Of a stretch of DNA of 64,000 nt, positions 34,905 through 43,513 are shown one piece after another. The notes beneath the pieces are model-generated. The model ran no database searches. It was not told the DNA's origin and saw only the letters and a list, made by a program, of their open reading frames with translations. How positions within the stretch are numbered: position 1 is the stretch's first letter; each line of letters starts with the position of its first letter. The stretch is from Bacteroides sp. ET71 (lineage in GTDB: Bacteria > Bacteroidota > Bacteroidia > Bacteroidales > Bacteroidaceae): contig NZ_JAMBLS010000001.1 in assembly GCF_023336905.1 (NCBI RefSeq), positions 1 through 64,000 of the forward strand, read 5' to 3'. The position numbers and the translations under genes are program-made.

Positions 34905-35105
34905 ATGAAATGCTTAATCATCTTCCTGGCCGTGGCGGCAACGGCCTTTATCAACCTGCTCATCCCTGTCACCGCCAACACGGCCGACAGCCTGCATAGC
35001 GGCAAAGCACGGACAATGTCCTGCCAAGACACCCTCTTTGTACTGCCGAATATTGATAAAGAAGCCTTTTCCATCCTATATAACAGCCTTCTTTATCCTA
35101 TATAA
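34905..35105 (+). CDS. Small putative secreted protein
   Basis: A 66-codon frame with a signal-peptide-like start (MKCLIIFLAVAATAFINLLIPVTANTADS) and a short mature part with one Cys (TMSCQDTLFVLPNID). Its final codons and stop lie in a 22-bp tandem array, so the C-terminus (SLLYPI) is repeat-derived. A -7 box precedes it at normal distance. I recognise no family. It may be a real short gene or the truncated 5' end of a lost one. Confidence 0.4.
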   Translation: MKCLIIFLAVAATAFINLLIPVTANTADSLHSGKARTMSCQDTLFVLPNIDKEAFSILYNSLLYPI

Positions 35106-35166
35106 CAGCCTGTTTTATATCATATAACAGCCTGTTATAAATAATATAAAAGCCTGTTATATCATT
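35057..35166. repeat. 22-bp tandem array with core AACAGCCTGTT
   Basis: Four clear units start at 35079, 35101, 35123 and 35145, with a more diverged copy at 35057 inside the preceding small reading frame. The dyad AACAGcCTGTT is the same core as in the array at 62219-62306, 27 kb away, the clearest sharing of a unit between two loci. Confidence 0.94.
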
Positions 35167-35272
35167 CCTTTCTACAGACTTGACAGCCTCCTGCAACTAC
35201 CAAGCTCCTGCCAAGACAGTGCAACGAACAGATTTTATCAGTTGGAAACCAACGGCGAAATGAAAAACTCCG

Positions 35273-35280
35273 TATCTTTG
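35273..35280 (+). promoter_or_regulatory. Candidate -7 box for the response regulator
   Basis: TATCTTTG matches TAnnTTTG, 186 bp before the response-regulator ATG. No -33 box is evident at the expected distance. The intervening leader (35281-35466) shows no gene, only the right inverted-repeat arm and an A/T-rich hairpin. Confidence 0.4.
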
Positions 35281-35410
35281 ACCCTGTGATTGAGAATCAG
35301 AAATATATACACAAGATGACACAGCCGTGCGTCGACAGGGGTCATCATTTTAATGAAGAATGAAATAAACAAATAACTAACAGCAATAAAAAAGGAGGAA
35401 GGACGAAGAA

Positions 35411-35440
35411 AGCCAACGCCACGCGCCAAATTCTTCATTC
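35411..35440. repeat. Right arm of the long inverted repeat
   Basis: Reverse complement of 34735-34763 with one mismatch and one inserted base (core CCACGCGCC next to TTCTTCATTC). The two arms enclose about 650 bp holding the small secreted ORF, a 22-bp array and two promoter-like boxes. Confidence 0.85.
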
Positions 35441-35466
35441 TCCATTCATAATTCTTAATTGGATAT

Positions 35467-36177
35467 ATGGTAAAGCTATTACTCGTAGAAGACGACGTAA
35501 ACCTGAGTTACATCGTGCAGACCGCCCTCGAGGACCTCATCGGCGATTACCAGGTGTTCACCGCCGCCAACGGCGCGGAAGGACTGAAACAATGGGAGGC
35601 GCATAAGCCAGACATCATCGTGAGCGACATCGAAATGCCCGTGATGAACGGCTTCGACATGGTGCGCCGCATCCGCGAGACAGACAAGACGACGCCCATC
35701 ATCTTCGGCTCGGCCCTCACCTCGCCCCGCGACGTGAAGGAAGGCTACAAGCTGGGTGTGAACAACTACGTGAAGAAACCTTTCGTGCCCGATGAGCTGG
35801 ACGCCCACGTCCATGCCCTGCTGAAGCTGACCGAAGGCCATAAGACCAGCGACGAGACCGACCACTACCGCCTGGGCCGCTACACGCTGGACGCCCCGCA
35901 CGCCATGCTGCGCGACGACCAGACAGGAGAGCTGCAAACCCTGAGCCAGCGCGAGGCCCAGTTGCTGCAACTCCTGGCCGAAAACCGCAACCAAACCGTC
36001 CGCCGCGAAGCCATCCTCAGCCGCCTGTGGGGCACAGAGGAGAAAGACTACTTCGCCTCACGCAGCCTGGACGTATTCGTCAACAAGCTACGCAAACTGT
36101 TGGCCGACGAGCCGCAGGTGGAGATAAAAACCGTGCGCGGCGTGGGACTGATGCTTCATTTCAAAAGCCTCGCTTGA
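35467..36177 (+). CDS. OmpR/PhoB-family response regulator, no adjacent kinase
   Basis: A 236-residue response regulator. The receiver domain has ED at 9-10 (LLVEDDVNL), the phospho-acceptor Asp in [13 protein letters not shown] and Lys in VKKPFVP. The winged-helix effector domain (about 135-235) shows [32 protein letters not shown] and a C-terminal [10 protein letters not shown]. It resembles Bacteroides RprY-type regulators. No histidine kinase gene is nearby. Its 3' end overlaps the convergent folE gene by 17 bp. Confidence 0.93.
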   Translation: MVKLLLVEDDVNLSYIVQTALEDLIGDYQVFTAANGAEGLKQWEAHKPDIIVSDIEMPVMNGFDMVRRIRETDKTTPIIFGSALTSPRDVKEGYKLGVNNYVKKPFVPDELDAHVHALLKLTEGHKTSDETDHYRLGRYTLDAPHAMLRDDQTGELQTLSQREAQLLQLLAENRNQTVRREAILSRLWGTEEKDYFASRSLDVFVNKLRKLLADEPQVEIKTVRGVGLMLHFKSLA

Positions 36178-36748
36178 TGAGGTTCATAAACTCCTCGCGC
36201 GTCTTGGCCTGGTTGAAGCCGCCAGAGAAATCGGAAGTGGTAGTAATGGCATTCTGCTTTTCCACGCCCCGCATCTGCATGCACATGTGTTTGGCTTCGA
36301 CCACTACCATAACCCCCAACGGGTTAAGTGTCTCCTGGATGCACTCCTTGATTTGCAGCGTCATACGCTCCTGCACCTGAAGACGGTGTGAAAAGATGTC
36401 TACCACGCGGGCTATCTTGCTCAGCCCCGTGATATAACCATTAGGAATATAGGCCACGTGCGCCTTACCGTAGAAGGGCAACATGTGGTGCTCGCAGAGG
36501 GAGAAGAAATCAATGTCCTTCACAATGACCATCTGGTTATAATCCTCCCGGAACTTGGCCGAGCGGAGTACCTCGTGCGGGTCCATGGCATAGCCGTGGG
36601 TCAGGGTAAGCATAGCCTTTGCCACACGTTCCGGGGTTTTCAACAAACCTTCTCGGTTCGGGTCTTCCCCCAGCAGGGTAAGTATGCGATGATAATGCTC
36701 TCTAAGCTCGTCCAGATGGGGCGAGGGAAATTCTTCTTTTCCTAACAT
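36161..36748 (-). CDS. folE: GTP cyclohydrolase I
   Basis: Converts GTP to 7,8-dihydroneopterin triphosphate, the entry to folate and related pterins. 195 residues. Zinc and active-site residues are visible in [20 protein letters not shown] near 90, and Cys and His in [13 protein letters not shown] near 160. The N-terminus reads [32 protein letters not shown], typical of the family. It is transcribed towards the response regulator. Confidence 0.97.
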   Translation of the reverse strand: MLGKEEFPSPHLDELREHYHRILTLLGEDPNREGLLKTPERVAKAMLTLTHGYAMDPHEVLRSAKFREDYNQMVIVKDIDFFSLCEHHMLPFYGKAHVAYIPNGYITGLSKIARVVDIFSHRLQVQERMTLQIKECIQETLNPLGVMVVVEAKHMCMQMRGVEKQNAITTTSDFSGGFNQAKTREEFMNLIKRGF

Positions 36749-36775
36749 GATGGAAATGAGGTATGGGTTAATAAC

Positions 36776-37240
36776 TTACAGCGGGACGTTAATCTGCTCC
36801 CTTACAATAGACACGGCTTTGAAGTCTCCCCCCAAAGCCCGCAGTTGACGCATGACGGCATCGGCCTCCTCAATGCTGCTGAAGTCGCCCGCCCGGCACA
36901 GCCAACGCGGAGGGTTGAACGTGGTGTACACGGGCAATTCAGGAAACAGTTCCTTGACGCGCTTGGCCACGTCGTGTGCCTGATTCTTGGCAGCACGTGT
37001 ATTGTTGCCGGCATAAATCTGGATACGGTAGCCGGCCTTTTTCAGAACCCGCGTACCGTCTGCCGCCACGGGCACGGCATCCGAGCCGACCAGGGAGGCG
37101 ATGCGGGCATCTTGATGGATGGTCACTTTGCCCTGTCCGGGCACGTCACGTTGCAGGCTGCCAAGGATGCTGTTGTCCTGTGCCGAGGCAGAGACAGCAC
37201 AAACCAGGCAAAGCACCGAAAGTAAAACAAGTCTCTTCAT
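36776..37240 (-). CDS. SPOR-domain protein, exported
   Basis: A 154-residue protein starting at 37240 (MKRLVLLSVLCLVCAVSASAQ, a clear signal peptide); the longer frame to 37288 would hide that peptide. The SPOR domain (about 75-150, GYRIQIYAGNN; PVYTTFNPPRWLCRAGDFSSIEEADAVMRQLRALG) usually binds denuded peptidoglycan at the septum. It lies between tpiA and folE on the same strand. Confidence 0.9.
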   Translation of the reverse strand: MKRLVLLSVLCLVCAVSASAQDNSILGSLQRDVPGQGKVTIHQDARIASLVGSDAVPVAADGTRVLKKAGYRIQIYAGNNTRAAKNQAHDVAKRVKELFPELPVYTTFNPPRWLCRAGDFSSIEEADAVMRQLRALGGDFKAVSIVREQINVPL

Positions 37241-37310
37241 CTTCCTTTTTACGACTATTGATAAGTTCCGGCATCCGGAAAGAGCCAACCGGTGGGCGGA
37301 ATGAAAACGG

Positions 37311-37374
37311 GAGAATGAAGAACAAAGCCGCCAAGAAGAGTCTCCCCATCCTTCAGCCTCCGTTCTTCATTCTC
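37311..37374. other. 13-bp inverted repeat after tpiA
   Basis: GAGAATGAAGAAC (37311-37323) and GTTCTTCATTCTC (37362-37374) are perfect inverted copies around a 38-nt loop. They lie 16 bp beyond the tpiA stop in mRNA sense and belong to the A/T-rich hairpin class also seen at 34731 and 35350. It could act as an mRNA 3'-end structure. Confidence 0.75.
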
Positions 37375-37389
37375 CGTTCTCTTGATTGA

Positions 37390-38145
37390 TTAATTGAAAG
37401 CGTCGATGATGCCCTTGAAGTCAGCAGCCTTCAGTGCAGCGCCGCCAATCAGGCCGCCATCCACGTCGGGATTGGCAAAGAGTTCCTTGGCGTTAGAGGG
37501 CTTGCAGCTTCCACCGTACAGAATAGAGCAGTTGTCGGCTACTTCCTGGCCATACTTCTCGGCCACCTTCGAGCGGATGAAGGCGTGGATTTCCTGTGCC
37601 TGCTCGGGTGTGGCAGTCTTGCCAGTACCGATAGCCCAGACGGGTTCGTAAGCCAGGATAATCTTCGAGAAGTCCTCAGCAGAAAGCGAGAAGACAGAAG
37701 CCAACTGGGCGGCAACCACTTCGTTTTGCTTGCCGGCTTCGCGTTCTTCCAATACTTCACCGATGCAGAAGATGGGTTTCAAACCGTGTGCCAGAGCCAA
37801 CTTCACTTTCTCTTCCAGGATTTCTACCGTCTCGTGGTAGTAGGCACGACGCTCGGAATGACCCAGAATAACGTACTGAGCACCCGTAGAAGCTACCATG
37901 GCGGCAGAAACTTCGCCCGTGTATGCACCCGATTCCTTGTCGGCGCAGTTCTCGGCACCCACACCAATCTTGGCGGCATCTACCAACGGAGTCACCGAAG
38001 CCAAGTGAATGAAGGGCGTGCAGATAATCACATCGCAATTAGGCTTTTCGTTAGCCAACATTTCATTCAGTTCTTTTGCCAGAGCAATACCCTCTTGGAG
38101 AGTCTTGTTCATTTTCCAGTTTCCTGCTACAATGTTCTTTCTCAT
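37390..38145 (-). CDS. tpiA: Triose-phosphate isomerase
   Basis: Interconverts dihydroxyacetone phosphate and glyceraldehyde 3-phosphate. 251 residues. Motifs: AGNWKMN with catalytic Lys near 12, GHSERR with catalytic His near 97, [18 protein letters not shown] with catalytic Glu near 168, and LYGGS with GLIGGAAL at the phosphate site. It is downstream of the BT_3928-type membrane protein on the same strand. Confidence 0.98.
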   Translation of the reverse strand: MRKNIVAGNWKMNKTLQEGIALAKELNEMLANEKPNCDVIICTPFIHLASVTPLVDAAKIGVGAENCADKESGAYTGEVSAAMVASTGAQYVILGHSERRAYYHETVEILEEKVKLALAHGLKPIFCIGEVLEEREAGKQNEVVAAQLASVFSLSAEDFSKIILAYEPVWAIGTGKTATPEQAQEIHAFIRSKVAEKYGQEVADNCSILYGGSCKPSNAKELFANPDVDGGLIGGAALKAADFKGIIDAFN

Positions 38146-38166
38146 AATTGTTACTATAATTAATGG

Positions 38167-39495
38167 TTAATGAATCGTTTCTTTTTCTTCTGTCGCCTGT
38201 TTCCGCAGAGCCCCTTGCCATTTGTGCCGCTCCCGGCGTTTCACCACGAGCACGTCGAGGGAAATGACCAACAGCAGGGGAATGATGAACCACAACAGCA
38301 CATAGCCCATCGTACGCCAATCGTTCACAGCCTTTTGCTGCCCCAAGGGAAGGTCGTCAAGAGGGCCTGTCAGCATATATTCGTCGGGAAGGTCGTTATC
38401 GCTCCATTTGTTCAGTATGGTACCCTCTTTCAACAGAAGCAAGCCGGGGTTGGAACGGATAATCGTCTTCAGCTCAATATCGTCCACGATGCCAAAAGGA
38501 TATTCACCTCCTGTACGGTCGCTCCACAATTCGATGGCATCCGCCGAAGAAGACGTGAGCGCATAGAAGGCATAACCATGTTCTACGCTGTAATCATATA
38601 TTTCGTTGATAAGGTCGATGTTGCTATCGTCAGCCTCTTCCACCCGGTACATCACCAGCAGGAACACGTAATTCGTATCGGCCAAGATGCTTCCGGTCAG
38701 GTCCTCGCCCGTCTCCAAGCTCTGAACGTTGAAATCCTTAATGGGCGGCTCATAGCCTTTCTCCACCAGAACGGAACGCGCCTCAACAAAGGTCCACGTG
38801 CTGTCCGGATAGTTGTCCAGCGTAAATTCCTGCCGCTTTCCGTCTTTCTCCAATACAAAATGCTGTTCGAAGACACTGGGTTTGGCTCCTTCGGGAACCT
38901 CCATCGCCTTCCCGATATTAACGCCTATCTTGTAAGGGCGGAAGTCAAGGATGGGCAGGTAGGACAAACAGTAGAAAGACAGTACAAAGATGAAGAGAAA
39001 AGTGTAGGTAGACACCATCCATTCCATCTTTGGCGTAATGAAGCGGAAAACGTCCGCCCGCCACTTATAGACCACGACGGCCATCGCCAGCAGCACTACA
39101 TTCTTGCCGAACGTCTGCCAATTGGTCAACACCCAGGCATCGCCAAAACAACCGCAATCGGATACGGGATTGAACAGAGCCAGGTAGAGCGTCAACGGGG
39201 TCATGACCAGCATCAGAAGCAAAGTCAGAAATATAGCCAACCGACGGCGGACACCAATGAACAGGAAGATGCCTACACAAAATTCGATGGCTGAAAGGCC
39301 GACGGCAGCCAGCAGAATCAGGATGTGAGGCATCCACGGCATGCCGAAAGCAGCCAGATAATCTTCTATCTTATAGAAAAAGCCCAACGGGTCTACCGCT
39401 TTGGCAAAACCGGAAAAGATAAAAGTGGCTCCCAGCACAAAGCGGCACACATTGACTGCAACCTTGCGTATGATATGTCTCTGTTTAGTCTCCAA
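38167..39495 (-). CDS. BT_3928-type membrane protein with DoxX/MauE-like domain
   Basis: A 442-residue integral membrane protein. The N-terminal half (about 1-190) is a DoxX/MauE-like four-to-five helix unit (FVLGATFIFSGFAKAVDPLGF) with DCGCFGD, a cysteine motif seen in MauE-type proteins that handle disulfides. The C-terminal half is a soluble thioredoxin-like region without an obvious CxxC, followed by one more helix near 410. The start appears to be a TTG at 39495, since no in-frame ATG occurs until deep in the first domain. It overlaps the DUF1599 gene by 11 bp. Function unknown; a redox or terminal-oxidase assembly role is a guess. Confidence 0.85.
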   Translation of the reverse strand: METKQRHIIRKVAVNVCRFVLGATFIFSGFAKAVDPLGFFYKIEDYLAAFGMPWMPHILILLAAVGLSAIEFCVGIFLFIGVRRRLAIFLTLLLMLVMTPLTLYLALFNPVSDCGCFGDAWVLTNWQTFGKNVVLLAMAVVVYKWRADVFRFITPKMEWMVSTYTFLFIFVLSFYCLSYLPILDFRPYKIGVNIGKAMEVPEGAKPSVFEQHFVLEKDGKRQEFTLDNYPDSTWTFVEARSVLVEKGYEPPIKDFNVQSLETGEDLTGSILADTNYVFLLVMYRVEEADDSNIDLINEIYDYSVEHGYAFYALTSSSADAIELWSDRTGGEYPFGIVDDIELKTIIRSNPGLLLLKEGTILNKWSDNDLPDEYMLTGPLDDLPLGQQKAVNDWRTMGYVLLWFIIPLLLVISLDVLVVKRRERHKWQGALRKQATEEKETIH

Positions 39496-40027
39496 ACTCT
39501 ATTTTTATCAAAGCAAACACGGCGTAATTAATCATGTCCATGTAGTTGGCATCCACGCCTTCGGACACCAACGTCTGGCCAGCCAGCGTTTCTATCTGCT
39601 TGGTACGGTAGATTTTCATCAGAATCAGGTCGGTGTACGAACTGATGCGCATGCCGCGCCATGCCTCGTCATAGTCGTGGTTCTTGGCCAGCATCAGATC
39701 CAAGGAAGCTTTGGCATATTTGTCATAGAGAGACAGCGCCTCGTCGTTGCTGATGTCGGCCGAATCGGCATGTCCCAATTCCAACTGTATCAGACCCACA
39801 ATGCCATAGTTGACAATGGCCATAAACTCGGGCCGTATGCCTTCGTCCACCAATGCAACCCCCTTGACCTCGATGCTGCGGATGCGGTTGGCCTTGATGA
39901 ACAGTTGGTCGGTGACAGAAGCCGGCCGCAGGATGCGCCACGCCGGACCATAATCATGCAATTTCTTGGCAAAGAGGTCGCGGCAGATGGCTATTACGTG
40001 TTCGAACTGTTGCTTGGTATCTTTCAT
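39485..40027 (-). CDS. DUF1599-domain protein with internal duplication
   Basis: A 180-residue cytoplasmic protein made of two copies of one about 80-residue unit: KKLHDYGPAWRILRPASVTDQ...GIRPEFMAIVNYGIVGLIQLELG and AKNHDYDEAWRGMRISSYTDL...GVDANYMDMINYAVFALIKIEFG. DUF1599 has been linked to nucleotide modification on family-level grounds; no activity can be read here. It is first in a string with the BT_3928-type gene and tpiA. Confidence 0.85.
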   Translation of the reverse strand: MKDTKQQFEHVIAICRDLFAKKLHDYGPAWRILRPASVTDQLFIKANRIRSIEVKGVALVDEGIRPEFMAIVNYGIVGLIQLELGHADSADISNDEALSLYDKYAKASLDLMLAKNHDYDEAWRGMRISSYTDLILMKIYRTKQIETLAGQTLVSEGVDANYMDMINYAVFALIKIEFGD

Positions 40028-40046
40028 ATCCTTGGAAATGTTCGTG

Positions 40047-40054
40047 CAAAGGTA
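40047..40054 (-). promoter_or_regulatory. -7 box for the DUF1599-tpiA genes
   Basis: Minus-strand TACCTTTG, 20 bp before the DUF1599 ATG. Confidence 0.6.
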
Positions 40055-40071
40055 GGAATAATATAAGGAAT

Positions 40072-40112
40072 AAAGAAAGAGGGCACTCTAAATTATATTA
40101 AAGTACCCTCTT
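40072..40112 (-). terminator. Terminator after the M23 peptidase gene
   Basis: On the minus strand AGAGGGTACT pairs with AGTGCCCTCT (one G-U) around a 14-nt A/T loop, followed by a T-rich tail, 24 bp past the peptidase stop. Confidence 0.75.
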
Positions 40113-40134
40113 CTGCGTATGATTGTTTACGTTT

Positions 40135-40992
40135 TTATGAACAACGCAGTACTTGCCCCGGACGCAAAACGGTGCGACGCGTCAGGTGGTTCAGCTTGCA
40201 CAACTGGCTGACTGTCGTCCCCTGTTTGCGTGCAATCTTGGACAACGTATCCCCCCGTTTGACTTTATAGAACAAGCCTTTCGATGAAGAGCCTTTCTGC
40301 GAGTTGCCTTTGTCTTTATGGAACGTGTATGTGTCGGCCACGATGTCCTGCTTCTCGAAGTCGAACATCAGTGCCGGATTCAAGGGAATGCCCAGGAAGC
40401 GGGTCTCGAAATGCAGATGTGAACCGGTAGAACGCCCCGTATTGCCGCCCAATGCAATGGCCTCGCCGGCTCTGACCAATTGGTCTTCTTTCACCAGTTG
40501 CTTGGACAAATGTCCATAAACAGTCTCCAGACCGTTGTCATGACGGATGACCAGGTATTTTCCATAACCACGGCGCCCTTGGTTTTTCACCACACGCACC
40601 TTGCCGTCGAAGGCTGCCCGGATGGTATCGCCGACATAGACCTTGATGTCCAGTCCGTAATGTCCACGGCGACGGCGGGGACGGTAACCGAAGATGTCCG
40701 TGATTTTGGTATGCTCGGTCGGCATGCAAAAACCGGTCAAATCGAAGGTATAGCTTTCGGGGATAATGGCGTCTTTGTAGGCGACGGTCTCGTTGTTCCA
40801 GGAGGGGTAGATATCGAACGCGGGATAGAGGGATTGCTCCACGCGGATTTGTTTTTGGAGAGCTAAAGAATCTACGCTTTTCAGTTTTCTGTCGATAGGA
40901 GCCTGACGGGCAATGAGGTCTTGCGAATAAGCCTGTGTGCCAAACACCGTTGCAGCAACCATACAAAGCGTTTTAATCAAAGGTAGTTTCAT
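40135..40992 (-). CDS. M23 peptidase with C-terminal LysM domain
   Basis: Cell-wall metallopeptidase, 285 residues. A signal peptide covers about 1-24 (CMVAATVFGTQAYSQ). The M23 domain (about 95-205) has the zinc motifs HYGLD and HLHFE, so it is probably an active endopeptidase. The LysM domain (about 240-285) reads VKRGDTLSKIARKQGTTVSQLCKLNHL and binds peptidoglycan. Transcribed alone, with its own promoter and terminator. Confidence 0.94.
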   Translation of the reverse strand: MKLPLIKTLCMVAATVFGTQAYSQDLIARQAPIDRKLKSVDSLALQKQIRVEQSLYPAFDIYPSWNNETVAYKDAIIPESYTFDLTGFCMPTEHTKITDIFGYRPRRRRGHYGLDIKVYVGDTIRAAFDGKVRVVKNQGRRGYGKYLVIRHDNGLETVYGHLSKQLVKEDQLVRAGEAIALGGNTGRSTGSHLHFETRFLGIPLNPALMFDFEKQDIVADTYTFHKDKGNSQKGSSSKGLFYKVKRGDTLSKIARKQGTTVSQLCKLNHLTRRTVLRPGQVLRCS

Positions 40993-41056
40993 TCGTTTCG
41001 TTGTTCAGTTTGGATGTCCGGGCATCCGTTTTATGCGTGTTTAAAAAAAATTTTTC

Positions 41057-41064
41057 CAAAGATA
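41057..41064 (-). promoter_or_regulatory. -7 box for the M23 peptidase gene
   Basis: Minus-strand TATCTTTG matches TAnnTTTG, about 65 bp before the ATG. Confidence 0.6.
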
Positions 41065-41295
41065 GCACTTATCGGCGAAAAAGCGGATTCATCCTTAACT
41101 ATTTTTTTACTTACAAGACGAGGGGAAAGTGTTTCCATTCCGATAAATCGTTATTTATCAGCAATATAAGAGAAATATGTTATGCAACATATTTCTCGTT
41201 GCATTTCTTTCCGAAAGTCACCGTAAAGCATCAGACGACAAATGTGTAAGAAATCTTTCTGAAACCCCTCTGCACACCCGTCACGGTTTCGACGA

Positions 41296-41361
41296 ACAAG
41301 AAGCATGGCCCGGACGGACAAGAAGCGCGGCTCGGACGGACAAGAAGCAGGCTTCCGGTGC
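41296..41361. repeat. 22-bp tandem array after recG
   Basis: Three units at 22-bp steps (41296, 41318, 41340) marked by ACAAGAAGC and CCCGGACGG/CTCGGACGG. In mRNA sense it begins about 46 bp beyond the recG stop. The phrase GCGGCTCGGACG is shared with the degenerate duplication at 15245-15288. Confidence 0.85.
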
Positions 41362-41407
41362 GGGCAGCAGGAGATACATTTTCGGAAAAATCACTTAGAA
41401 ACCGAGG

Positions 41408-43504
41408 TTAACTGATGGCTGCCCAATTGATATTGGTCTTCCGCAAAGCTTTCAGTTGCCGCCAGAGCACCAAGTTGTCGGGCGATGTGCCGTCCGGGTC
41501 GTTTTCTACCACCTTTTGCGCCACTTCGCGGACATACTGCAAAAGCTGGCCGTCGCGGGCAATGTCAGCAATCTTCAAATCGAAAGCCACCCCGCTTTGC
41601 TGAGTTCCTTCCAAATCTCCAGGGCCGCGCAGCTTCAGGTCGGCTTCGGCAATCTCAAACCCGTCATTGGTACGAACCATGATTTCCAGTCGTTTGCGGG
41701 TATCTTCCGCCAGTTTGTAGCCAGTCACCAAAATGCAATACGACTGGTCGGCACCGCGCCCCACACGTCCTCTCAACTGGTGAAGCTGGGACAGCCCGAA
41801 GCGTTCAGCATTTTCAATGACCATAACCGAAGCATTGGGCACGTTCACCCCGACCTCAATCACCGTGGTGGCCACCATGATTTGTGCCTCACCCGAGACA
41901 AAGCGCTGCATCTGCTCATCCTTCTCGGCTGGCTTCATACGTCCGTGCACCTTGCACACCACGCAATCGGGAAAAGCGCCACAAATACGCTCATAGCCCT
42001 CTTCCACATTTTTCAAGTCGGTTTTCTCGCTTTCCTTAATCAACGGATAGACAATGTAGACCTGGCGTCCCTCGTCTATCTGCTTGCGGATGGAGCGGTA
42101 AAGGCTCTCGCGATGGCTGTCAAACTGATGGACAGTGACAATGGGCTTGCGTCCGGGAGGCAGCTCGTCAATGACCGACACGTCTAAATCTCCATACAAC
42201 GTCATGGCCAAAGTACGTGGAATAGGAGTAGCCGTCATCACCAGTACGTGCGGTGGCTGCTCGTTCTTCGTCCACAAACGCGAACGCTGCTTCACGCCAA
42301 AACGATGCTGCTCGTCGATGACCGCCAACCCCAATGAAGCGAAATTCACCGTATCTTCAATCAAGGCGTGCGTCCCGACCAATATGCGCACATCGCCCGC
42401 CAGCAATCCGGCCAGAATGGCCTCGCGCCGCTTGCCTTTCACAGAACCGGTCAGCAGCTCCACACGGATATCCATGCCATCCAGAAAACGGCAGATGGTG
42501 TCGTAGTGCTGATTGGCAAGAATCTCGGTAGGAGCCATCAGGCATGCCTGGTAACCATTGTCCAACGCTATCAACATGCTCATCAGCGCCACCAACGTCT
42601 TCCCGCTCCCCACGTCGCCTTGCAGCAGGCGGTTCATCTGACGGCCCGACCCCAGGTCTCGGCGGATTTCTTTCAACACACGTTTCTGTGCATTGGTCAA
42701 TTCAAAAGGAAGACACTCGGAATAGAACTTGTTGAAAATATCGCCCACCTTGCCGAACACGTACCCCCGGTAACGGCGCTGACGGTCTTGGGCATAACGC
42801 AAAATGTTAAGCTGGACATAAAACAGTTCCTCAAACTTCAGACGGTATTGCGCCTTGCGCAGCAGTTCGGCACTGGCCGGGAAATGAATATTGCGCAAAG
42901 CATCTGTCAAAGGCATCAGATGGTGTTCGGTCAAGATGGCTTGCGAAAGCGTCTCAGGCAAAGGCTCGTTCACCTGTCCCAACAAAGCGGACATCATCCG
43001 TTCAATGGCCCGAGAATTTAGCGCGGTACGCTTCATGCGCTCCGTCGTGTTGTAATAAGGTTGCAGTCCCATTGCCGACAGCTTCAAATCGCTCACCTCC
43101 TCTATGTCCGGATGGGCAATGTTGAAGCGCCCATTGAAAGGCGTAGGCTTGCCGAACACGATGTACTCTTTATGCACCTTATACTTGCCTACCACATATT
43201 TGATTCCCTGAAACCAAACCAGGTCTACCACGCCAGTCCCGTCCGAAAAATGGGCAATCAGCCTCCGCCCACGCCCTTCTCCCGTCAGCTCCGTGCCCAA
43301 TATTTCTCCTTTTAACTGGATATAAGGCATCGAACCGTCAATCTCGCGGATGGCATAGATACGGCTTCGGTCAACATATTTATAAGGGAAATAATAAAGG
43401 AGGTCGTGCAAGGAAAAGATGCCCAGCTCTTTGTTGAGCAAAGCTGCCCGCTGAGGGCCGACCCCAGAAAGGTACTTGATGTCACGCGTGGTCAAGTCGA
43501 ACAT
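41408..43504 (-). CDS. recG: ATP-dependent DNA helicase RecG
   Basis: Branch-migrating helicase for stalled forks and recombination, 698 residues. The N-terminal wedge domain is followed by the helicase core with Walker A GDVGSGKTLVALM near 300, DEQHRFG, TATPIPRTLAMTLYGDLDVS and the late QLRGRVGRGADQSYC. A TRG-type segment follows (DTRKRLEIMVRTNDGFEIAEADLKLRGPGDLEGTQQSG). Last gene of the run from pdxJ; 9 bp separate it from ispD. Confidence 0.97.
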   Translation of the reverse strand: MFDLTTRDIKYLSGVGPQRAALLNKELGIFSLHDLLYYFPYKYVDRSRIYAIREIDGSMPYIQLKGEILGTELTGEGRGRRLIAHFSDGTGVVDLVWFQGIKYVVGKYKVHKEYIVFGKPTPFNGRFNIAHPDIEEVSDLKLSAMGLQPYYNTTERMKRTALNSRAIERMMSALLGQVNEPLPETLSQAILTEHHLMPLTDALRNIHFPASAELLRKAQYRLKFEELFYVQLNILRYAQDRQRRYRGYVFGKVGDIFNKFYSECLPFELTNAQKRVLKEIRRDLGSGRQMNRLLQGDVGSGKTLVALMSMLIALDNGYQACLMAPTEILANQHYDTICRFLDGMDIRVELLTGSVKGKRREAILAGLLAGDVRILVGTHALIEDTVNFASLGLAVIDEQHRFGVKQRSRLWTKNEQPPHVLVMTATPIPRTLAMTLYGDLDVSVIDELPPGRKPIVTVHQFDSHRESLYRSIRKQIDEGRQVYIVYPLIKESEKTDLKNVEEGYERICGAFPDCVVCKVHGRMKPAEKDEQMQRFVSGEAQIMVATTVIEVGVNVPNASVMVIENAERFGLSQLHQLRGRVGRGADQSYCILVTGYKLAEDTRKRLEIMVRTNDGFEIAEADLKLRGPGDLEGTQQSGVAFDLKIADIARDGQLLQYVREVAQKVVENDPDGTSPDNLVLWRQLKALRKTNINWAAIS

Positions 43505-43513
43505 GGCATGACA

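Larger units (their letters stand above)
40993..41407. other. Intergenic region between recG and the M23 peptidase
   Basis: No gene is visible. It holds the peptidase promoter near 41057, an A/T-rich stretch, TATGTTATGCAACATA at 41167-41182 (a perfect 16-bp palindrome) and the 22-bp array near the recG end. Confidence 0.6.

Noticed and set aside
34735-35440. An insertion sequence between the inverted arms
   Set aside because: No transposase or target-site duplication is visible; only a 66-codon frame lies inside.
41167-41182. TATGTTATGCAACATA palindrome as a lone operator
   Set aside because: Kept only as a note in the intergenic entry; a single palindrome with no second copy or clear promoter overlap is not enough for a regulatory call.
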